Assembly: GCA_014163555.1 (NCBI GenBank)
Contig: JACJGO010000016.1
Coordinates: forward strand, 62,001 to 126,000
Source: Flavisolibacter longurius
Lineage (GTDB): Bacteria > Bacteroidota > Bacteroidia > Chitinophagales > Chitinophagaceae
DNA: 64,000 nt
Direction of reading: 5' to 3'
Positions 59,408 to 64,000 of the stretch are shown piece after piece. Below the pieces are notes generated by a model. The model was not told the DNA's origin. It did not search any database and saw only the letters and a program-made list of their open reading frames with translations. Both the position numbers and the translations under genes were made by a program. The stretch's first letter is position 1. Each line of letters starts with the position of its first letter.

Positions 59408-60598
59408 ATGCTGGATAAAAGCAAAAAAATACGGGCCGAAGAAAGAGCCGTGCTGGTAGGCGTGGTCCAAAAAGAACAACGGGAAGAAGAAGTGCAGGAA
59501 TACCTGGATGAGCTGGCCTTTCTGGCCGAAACCGCCGGGGCGGTAACGGTTAAAAAGTTCATTCAGAAGCTGGCGCATCCCGACAGCCGCACCTACGTGG
59601 GTAAAGGAAAGCTGCAGGAGATTGCAGCCTATATCCAAGCGAAAGAGATCGACCTCCTCATTTTTGATGATGAGCTCACCGGTGCCCAGATTTCCAACAT
59701 TGAAAAAGAAGTCAAGGTCAAAACCATTGACCGCTCTGACCTGATCCTCGACATATTTGCCCGCCGGGCCAAAACCGCCCAGGCCAAGGCCCAGGTGGAA
59801 CTGGCGCAATACCAGTACATTCTTCCCCGCCTTCGCGGTATGTGGAAACACCTGGAACGCCTGGGTGGTGGTATTGGTACGCGGGGTCCGGGTGAAACGG
59901 AGATCGAAACCGACAGACGGATTGTGCGGGATAAGATTTCGCTCCTGCGCAAGCGGCTGCAGGAGATCGACAAACAAGCTTTTACCCAGCGGAAGGAAAG
60001 GGGAGAGTTTATCAGGGTGGCCCTGGTAGGGTACACCAATGTGGGGAAAAGCACTATTATGAACCTCTTGAGCAAAAGCGAGGTGCTGGCCGAGAACAAG
60101 CTGTTTGCCACGCTGGATACCACCACAAGAAAGATTGTTTATGAAACTACGCCCTTCCTGCTGAGCGATACTGTAGGGTTCATTCGAAAGCTTCCGCACC
60201 ACCTGGTAGAAAGTTTTAAAAGTACGCTGGACGAAGTGCGGGAAGCCGATATCCTCCTGCATGTCGTGGACATTTCGCATCCGGCTTACGAAGACCAGTT
60301 GGGAGTGGTGAACAAAACCTTACAGGAAATGGGCGCCCACGATAAACCCACACTGACCATCTTCAACAAAATGGACCTGTACATCAAGCAGACCTTTGAT
60401 GAATGGCTGGCGGAGAAAACAAAGGAGCAGATTCTCGACGACATGAAAGCCCGCTGGCAGGAGCAAACCGGTGGCAACGCCATTTTTGTTTCGGCGCTGG
60501 AGCGCATGCATATCGATGAATTGCGCAAAGCCATCCTGGACAAGGTGCGGGAACTGTACCGAGTGCGTTATCCGTATAAAACGGAGTTTTTCTATTAA
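59408..60598 (+). CDS. hflX: GTPase HflX
   Basis: A 396-residue HflX. The N-terminal domain (residues 1-195) includes EYLDELAFLAETAGAVTVKKFIQKLAHPDSRTYVGKGKLQEI and the glycine-rich signature near RLGGGIGTRGPGETEIETDRR. The G domain begins VALVGYTNVGKSTIMNLL (G1), then DTTTRK (G2), DTVGFIRKLPHHLVESFKSTL (G3), NKMD (G4) and VSALE (G5). HflX binds ribosomes and rescues stalled or heat-damaged 70S particles. The start is the ATG at 59408 behind the terminator. Rieske gene follows on the same strand. Confidence 0.95.
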   Translation: MLDKSKKIRAEERAVLVGVVQKEQREEEVQEYLDELAFLAETAGAVTVKKFIQKLAHPDSRTYVGKGKLQEIAAYIQAKEIDLLIFDDELTGAQISNIEKEVKVKTIDRSDLILDIFARRAKTAQAKAQVELAQYQYILPRLRGMWKHLERLGGGIGTRGPGETEIETDRRIVRDKISLLRKRLQEIDKQAFTQRKERGEFIRVALVGYTNVGKSTIMNLLSKSEVLAENKLFATLDTTTRKIVYETTPFLLSDTVGFIRKLPHHLVESFKSTLDEVREADILLHVVDISHPAYEDQLGVVNKTLQEMGAHDKPTLTIFNKMDLYIKQTFDEWLAEKTKEQILDDMKARWQEQTGGNAIFVSALERMHIDELRKAILDKVRELYRVRYPYKTEFFY

Positions 60599-60642
60599 CC
60601 GCGGATGGGCGGGATTTTGAACCGATTTGCAGGATTGTTTTG

Positions 60643-60996
60643 ATGGCGGAAAAATACAACTGGGTTAAAGTAGCGGAAAGTTTGGCAGAGGTTCCGTTTG
60701 GAACCAACTACCTGGCCGAGGTAATGGCTGGCGATAAGAAAGTTTGCATCGGCAAGTACAAAGAAGACTATTTTGCCTTTGCCCCTAAATGCCCGCATGC
60801 CAGCGGTTATTTTGTGGATGGATTCATTGATGCCCTGGGCAATGTGGTTTGTCCGCTGCACCGTTATAAGTTTTGCATGAAGAATGGCCGCAACGTCAGT
60901 GGCGAAGGCTATTACCTGAAACACTGGCCGGTGGAAGTAAGGGAAGACGGTGTTTATGTAGGGCTGGAAGCGAAATCCTTTTTCGGCTTGTTTTGA
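60643..60996 (+). CDS. Rieske [2Fe-2S] ferredoxin-like protein
   Basis: A 117-residue single-domain Rieske protein. Cluster ligands are Cys50/His52 in CPHASGYF and Cys70/His73 in CPLHRYKFCMKNG, the standard CxH...CxxH arrangement. It has no membrane helix or export signal, so it is a soluble electron carrier, perhaps for an oxygenase. Electron partners are not adjacent. The ATG at 60643 is preferred to a TTG one codon before. Follows hflX by 44 bases. Confidence 0.93.
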   Translation: MAEKYNWVKVAESLAEVPFGTNYLAEVMAGDKKVCIGKYKEDYFAFAPKCPHASGYFVDGFIDALGNVVCPLHRYKFCMKNGRNVSGEGYYLKHWPVEVREDGVYVGLEAKSFFGLF

Positions 60997-61046
60997 GCCG
61001 GGATCATTTTTTTATAGATTTTTATTGATAAATAGGACTTTGCCCC

Positions 61047-61076
61047 TTTGCTGAGAATTGAAAAGCCCTATTTTTG
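61047..61076 (+). promoter_or_regulatory. Promoter of the tRNA-Asn cluster
   Basis: TTTG at 61047-61050, an 18-base spacer, then TATTTTTG at 61069-61076, close to the Bacteroidota -33/-7 consensus. The start site would be near 61083, just before the first tRNA unit. Confidence 0.65.
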
Positions 61077-61095
61077 CCGTCCCAAAACGGGAAAT

Positions 61096-61184
61096 TCCTC
61101 CTTAGTCCCGCATGTGCGGGATTGGTTAGAGTCCCGGACGTCCGGGATTAATCAGAGGGTCGTTGGTTCAAGTCTTGAGAGGAA
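61096..61184 (+). pseudogene. tRNA-Asn-like remnant carrying two palindromes
   Basis: Begins TCCTCCTTAG and later has TAATCAGAGGGTCGTTGGTT like the intact tRNA-Asn copies, but the D-arm is replaced by TCCCGCATGTGCGGGA (61106-61121) and the anticodon arm by TCCCGGACGTCCGGGA (61132-61147), so the anticodon is gone. The 3' end is changed to CTTGAGAGGAA. The new end still pairs with the 5' end: TTCCTC (61095-61100) with GAGGAA (61179-61184). It cannot be a normal tRNA but might fold as a tRNA-like RNA. Confidence 0.7.
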
Positions 61185-61212
61185 ACAAACGTTCTTGGGT
61201 ATAAAATAATTT

Positions 61213-61286
61213 TCCTCCTTAGCTCAGTTGGTTAGAGCATCTGACTGTTAATCAGAGGGTCGTTGGTTCAAGTCCAACAGGGGGAG
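61213..61286 (+). tRNA. tRNA-Asn (GTT), copy A
   Basis: A complete 74-base cloverleaf: acceptor TCCTCCT / AGGGGGA, anticodon stem TCTGA / TCAGA with loop CTGTTAA giving anticodon GTT at 34-36, T-arm GTTGG-TTCAAGT-CCAAC, discriminator G. CCA is not encoded. Identical in sequence to copy B. Confidence 0.95.
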
Positions 61287-61319
61287 CTCAAAAGCTCTTG
61301 GTTCGATAAAACATAATTT

Positions 61320-61393
61320 TCCTCCTTAGCTCAGTTGGTTAGAGCATCTGACTGTTAATCAGAGGGTCGTTGGTTCAAGTCCAACAGGGGGAG
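61320..61393 (+). tRNA. tRNA-Asn (GTT), copy B, attachment-site candidate
   Basis: Identical 74-base tRNA-Asn; the spacers before copies A and B also resemble each other, so the region arose by tandem duplication. Its 3' half is the end of the recombinase reading frame on the other strand, the classic position of an integration site. The terminator is at 61405. Confidence 0.95.
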
Positions 61394-62909
61394 CCTCACT
61401 AGACAAGCCGGCATTTTTGCCGGTTTTTTTGTTTTTCGCTCCTTTGGAACCCTTGCCAGACCTGCACAGTAGCGGAATGAGAGGGTTTTCTTTTATGGTT
61501 CGATAGGTTTTATTTTCAAAAATCAGTTTTTCGGGAAACATCGAACCAATCAGCTGTTGCTTTACGGGTAAAGTGCCCTCCCGGTATAGCTCGTCCAGCT
61601 TTTTAAAGAACCGCCTGCCATAGGCAAGCATCTCATCCAGGTCATCAGCGTCCTGAGAAAGGTTTCTTAGCCTGCTTTCCAGCTGATTAACCAGCGGCTC
61701 ATACCGGCTTTTGATTTCTTTGTAATCTGATGGCTCCAGGGTGCCATCCAGGAGCAGTTGCTGTGCATTGGTAAGCCTTTCCCTATTTTTCTGCAGTTCA
61801 GCCCTTAGCTTTTGCGCCTCCTGCTCTGCAGTGTGCCCGCCGCTTTGGTAAAGTGAAGCTGCAAAATGCTCCAGCACCTTCAAACAAGCGCCATTGAAGG
61901 TTATCTCCCGCAGCTTTTCTGCGAACAACTTATTCGCCTCCTCTGCTTTAAAGCGTTCACCACATTTAGCGGTGCAGTGATAATAAAAGTACTTTCCTCC
62001 GTTTCCCTTCGAGCTGCTGCCGGTAAGCTTACTCCCGCACCTGGGGCAGATCAGGTGACCTCGGAGCGGAAACTCCTCCCTTGCGTTTTGTTTGGTGGGC
62101 CAGGCCCTTCTTCTTCCTGCCATCACTGCCTGCACGTCCTCGAAGAGTTCTTCGCTGATGATAGGCTCATGCCGGCCCTTTACCACTTGCTCGGGTTCAT
62201 CTTTATAGGCAGGCAAATAAATTCTTCCGCAATAAAATGGATTGCGGATAAGAAGGTAATAATTGGCTTTGGCGCAGCTAAGCCCTCTTTTCATCGCCTC
62301 CTGCCGCACGGCTTCTGCACTCGAGATACCGCTGGAGAGTTCTTCAAAGATCCACCGCACAAGAGGAGCCTTTTCGGATTGAACCACCACCGGCTGGTTT
62401 TTTTCATTCCGTGCATTTTTATAGCCAGTGGGAGCGCTGCCCACCCACCGGCCTTCTTTTTTTGCTCTGCGCATGCCGGCAACCGTATTAAGGGCTCTTC
62501 TGTCGTTTTCTACTTCGGGGGCAGCGAGGTAAAACGCCAGCATAATCTTGTTCTCTGGAATATTAAGGTCAAGGGGCTGCTCAATGGCTTGTGGCTCTAC
62601 ACCCAGCCTGTTAAGGTGACTGATCATACCATAAGCGTCAGCTGCATTGCGGGAAAAGCGGTCCCACTTTAAAAACAGTAGCAGGTCCGCAAGCTTTCTT
62701 TCCTTTTTTAGTCGTTGCAGTAGCCTGGTAAACTCCGGCCGCTCAAAGGTCTTGGCGGAAAAGTCTTCTCGATAGAAGCCTACTACCTGGATGTTTTGCA
62801 GTTCGCAGTAGTTGCGTAGGCGTTCTTCCTGGTGCTGTAAGCTAAAGCCTTTGTCAGCTTGCTCGTCTGTGCTCACCCGTACATAAATGATTGCTCGTTT
62901 CTGTGCCAT
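61359..62909 (-). CDS. Large serine recombinase of an integrated element
   Basis: A 516-residue serine integrase. The resolvase catalytic domain has the nucleophile in YVRVSTDEQ (Ser13), then DLLLFLKWDRFSRNAADAYG and ENKIMLAFYLAAPEVENDRRAL. A recombinase domain follows at ~150-260 (WVGSAPTGYKNAR, RNPFYCGRIY). The zinc ribbon is CPRCGSKL ... YHCTAKC (~295-330). A coiled coil lies near 355-430. The C-terminal tail (EAPPVGLEPTTL) is coded by the complement of tRNA-Asn, so the gene reads into the attachment site. Strand exchange between attP and the tRNA site is inferred. Confidence 0.92.
   Translation of the reverse strand: MAQKRAIIYVRVSTDEQADKGFSLQHQEERLRNYCELQNIQVVGFYREDFSAKTFERPEFTRLLQRLKKERKLADLLLFLKWDRFSRNAADAYGMISHLNRLGVEPQAIEQPLDLNIPENKIMLAFYLAAPEVENDRRALNTVAGMRRAKKEGRWVGSAPTGYKNARNEKNQPVVVQSEKAPLVRWIFEELSSGISSAEAVRQEAMKRGLSCAKANYYLLIRNPFYCGRIYLPAYKDEPEQVVKGRHEPIISEELFEDVQAVMAGRRRAWPTKQNAREEFPLRGHLICPRCGSKLTGSSSKGNGGKYFYYHCTAKCGERFKAEEANKLFAEKLREITFNGACLKVLEHFAASLYQSGGHTAEQEAQKLRAELQKNRERLTNAQQLLLDGTLEPSDYKEIKSRYEPLVNQLESRLRNLSQDADDLDEMLAYGRRFFKKLDELYREGTLPVKQQLIGSMFPEKLIFENKTYRTIKENPLIPLLCRSGKGSKGAKNKKTGKNAGLSSEAPPVGLEPTTL
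61405..61430 (+). terminator. Terminator of the tRNA-Asn cluster
   Basis: Stem CCGGCA / TGCCGG with flanking A-T pairs, loop TTTT, followed by a T-run. It is also coding sequence of the recombinase C-terminus on the other strand. Confidence 0.75.
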
Positions 62910-63135
62910 GTGCTTGTGTGTTTAGCGGTATTACTTTTGCCCTGTGTCGTAAGCTGCTCATATAAAAATCATAGTAGATTTTGGAGAGCTTAAACAGGAA
63001 GTTTCTCATCTGGATAAGGTCTTCAACACTGTATCCATAGGCTTCTGCTTCAAAGAGTTTTCTGCACTGCTCTAGGGAAAGCTGCTCAGCGGATACGTTT
63101 TTTGCTCCATTTAGGTTGATGACTTTGGCTTTCAT
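62854..63135 (-). CDS. Small protein overlapping the recombinase start (possible directionality or control factor)
   Basis: A 93-residue protein, MKAKVINLNGAKNVSAEQLSLEQCRKLFEAEAYGYSVEDLIQMRNFLFKLSKIYYDFY, then a basic tail. It has a helical core, no export signal and no family I recognise. It overlaps the first 56 bases of the recombinase gene, so the two are translationally coupled. Regulators and recombination directionality factors of serine integrases are often small proteins next to int, but this is only a positional guess. The ATG at 63135 fits the promoter at 63150. Confidence 0.6.
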   Translation of the reverse strand: MKAKVINLNGAKNVSAEQLSLEQCRKLFEAEAYGYSVEDLIQMRNFLFKLSKIYYDFYMSSLRHRAKVIPLNTQAHGTETSNHLCTGEHRRAS

Positions 63136-63149
63136 AGGTGTGTACAAGG

Positions 63150-63180
63150 CTAATATAATTGATAATCAATCGTTTACAAA
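63150..63180 (-). promoter_or_regulatory. Promoter with palindromic operator-like spacer
   Basis: On the minus strand, TTTG (63180-63177), a 19-base spacer, then TATATTAG (63157-63150). The spacer holds the perfect 13-bp palindrome ATTGATAATCAAT (63158-63170). A repressor bound there would block polymerase. Likely the promoter of the small-protein/recombinase operon. Confidence 0.6.
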
Positions 63181-63219
63181 ATAAAAGAAGAAAGTTTCAG
63201 TGGACTAGGGAGGGGCAGT

Positions 63220-63228
63220 TGTGGAAAA
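63220..63228 (-). promoter_or_regulatory. DnaA box-like site (TTTTCCACA)
   Basis: TGTGGAAAA on the plus strand; complement TTTTCCACA fits the TTWTNCACA DnaA consensus. Confidence 0.5.
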
Positions 63229-63328
63229 CGAGTGGTTCATAGCGGTATTTTTATTGCTAAAAGTATTAGCATTCCTGAGGAAGAGCAAGTAATTTTGTTC
63301 ACAGGCGCGGTGGTAGCGTGCAGTCAGG

Positions 63329-63405
63329 ATAAGAGTTCAATAAGAAAAGCATAAGAACAGGATAAGACTTCCATAAGAGCTCCCTAAGAGTTGAATGAGG
63401 TTACC
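63329..63405 (+). repeat. Phased 11-bp ATAAGA iteron-like array
   Basis: ATAAGA starts at 63329, 63340, 63351, 63362 and 63373, CTAAGA at 63384 and ATGAGG at 63395, exactly 11 bases apart, with variable 5-base spacers. All sites therefore face the same side of the DNA helix. The array is 47 bases upstream of the gene at 63452. Confidence 0.85.
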
Positions 63406-63430
63406 ATTAAAAATACATGCAGCACCCCAT

Positions 63431-63439
63431 TGTGGATAA
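63431..63439 (-). promoter_or_regulatory. DnaA box (TTATCCACA)
   Basis: TGTGGATAA on the plus strand, a perfect match to the strongest DnaA box, between the iteron array and the gene at 63452. Confidence 0.6.
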
Positions 63440-63451
63440 ATAATGTAAGCA

Positions 63452-63910
63452 ATGATGAAAGAAGAAAACCTGCGCTTCAGGCAACGGAAAAAGGAACGAG
63501 AAAGGGTTTATAGCCAACAAGAAGTGGATGTGCTGCTCAAAGAAAAGCAGCATCAGCTAGACGTGCAGTATTCTGTACTCAAAGAAGTGTATGAAAGCTA
63601 CCAGCGCTTCAGCGTGGAACACGAAGAGCTAAAAGAAAAGTTGGCCAGGTATGAGGCTCCAGATGATGGCTATAGAAAAGACTGGACCTGGGTCGCCAAG
63701 ATTGTCTTTGTACTCGAAAAAGCAGGAAGAGCCATGCGTTCCGCTGAAATCATTGAGGTGCTGGAAAAGCGGGAAGCGCATCTCAGGGAACACAGCTCAA
63801 AACAGCAGTACTTTTCTGCCTTTATTCATATGGCACTAAAGGCAGAACGGATCAAACGAGAAAAGCGAAAAGGGGAAAGAGGCTTCTACTATCACATAAG
63901 GCAAATCTAA
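63452..63910 (+). CDS. Coiled-coil/winged-helix-like DNA-binding protein, unknown
   Basis: A 152-residue basic protein. Residues ~15-70 form a coiled coil (YSQQEVDVLLKEKQHQLDVQYSVLKEVYESYQRFSVEHEELKEKLARY). Residues ~80-150 look like a winged helix: WTWVAKIVFVLEKAGRAMRSAEIIEVLEKREAHLREHSSKQQYFSAFIHMALKAERIKREKRKGERGFYYHIR (HARE-HTH-like). A dimer that binds DNA is likely, and its position behind the phased repeats and DnaA box makes autoregulation or a replication/maintenance role plausible. I do not recognise a Rep family. Two ATGs (63452, 63455) are possible. Confidence 0.7.
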   Translation: MMKEENLRFRQRKKERERVYSQQEVDVLLKEKQHQLDVQYSVLKEVYESYQRFSVEHEELKEKLARYEAPDDGYRKDWTWVAKIVFVLEKAGRAMRSAEIIEVLEKREAHLREHSSKQQYFSAFIHMALKAERIKREKRKGERGFYYHIRQI

Positions 63911-64000
63911 TTGTAAGGTTTAAAACTCAGTTTTTATAAACTTCTTAGGTACATGTATTTATTTGATGTGTCCTAGGATGAATTTTTTTATTACTGTTCT

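Noticed and set aside
63329-63405. CRISPR-like array
   Set aside because: Units are 11 bp with 5-base variable parts; far too short for CRISPR repeats and spacers, and no cas genes are present.
63978-64000. Possible gene start (MNFFITV) at the right edge
   Set aside because: Only seven codons are visible and there is no ribosome site; cannot be judged.

Overview
The window looks like a chromosomal segment of a Bacteroidota bacterium, most likely family Chitinophagaceae. Several signs agree: roughly 50 % G+C, few Shine-Dalgarno sites, TAnnTTTG-type -7 promoter boxes, many Sec-exported proteins and short-lipobox lipoproteins, M1/M16/M28/S9 exopeptidases, an ECF sigma factor read straight into a membrane partner, a TMEM220-type protein, DUF2911, DUF4197 and EcsC proteins, and a TCCTCCT-starting tRNA-Asn.

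Layout. 1-12.8 kb: a glycoside hydrolase family 2 gene cut by the window edge, a DbpA-like RNA helicase, an M1 peptidase, an AI-2E-type permease, a small heat-shock protein, an ankyrin protein, small lipoproteins, an EcsC protein, a serine beta-lactamase-like hydrolase and an AIM24 protein. 12.8-20 kb: a two-domain M16 protease, two small unknown genes, a large RnfD-like/DUF2330 fusion, a DUF1801 protein and a glycine-rich RRM protein. 20.5-26.5 kb: a duplicated envelope module of glycerophosphodiesterase lipoproteins, metallophosphoesterases and beta-barrels. 26.5-40.6 kb: DinB-like, S9 and M28 peptidases, SDR, VOC, TMEM220, a SET protein with a histone-like tail, a lipoprotein/ECF sigma/membrane-partner operon, mutL and a lipoprotein. 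41-61 kb: rpiB, a second M28 peptidase, a Uma2 nuclease, a deoxyhypusine-synthase-like enzyme, AcpH, DUF2911, glutathione peroxidase, psd, a HAD phosphatase, two SDRs, DUF763, a double parvulin, a TlpA-like protein, a four-helix-bundle protein, a beta-barrel, hflX and a Rieske ferredoxin.

From 61.0 kb to the end the character changes. Three tandem tRNA-Asn units lie behind one promoter, and the first is wrecked by two palindromes. The last tRNA overlaps the 3' end of a large serine recombinase gene that reads out of an integrated element continuing past the window. Behind the recombinase operon are a promoter with a palindromic operator-like site, two DnaA-box matches, and a helically phased array of 11-bp ATAAGA repeats just before a coiled-coil/winged-helix-like gene. 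This resembles an iteron replication or maintenance region.

The gene-free DNA is unusual too. About two dozen places carry degenerate tandem 'words' with 6-9 bp periods (GGCAATT-, GTGAGTG-, GATATTGG-, ACGTGAA-, GTTCACAG- and GTTGAAAG-like). They mostly follow stop codons in the sense direction of the upstream gene, form inverted pairs between convergent genes, and sometimes run into coding sequence. Two larger nested palindromic elements share a GGCTTTAGCC / GGCTAAAGCC core and resemble REP doublets. The repeats and the terminal element are the best candidates for something undescribed.
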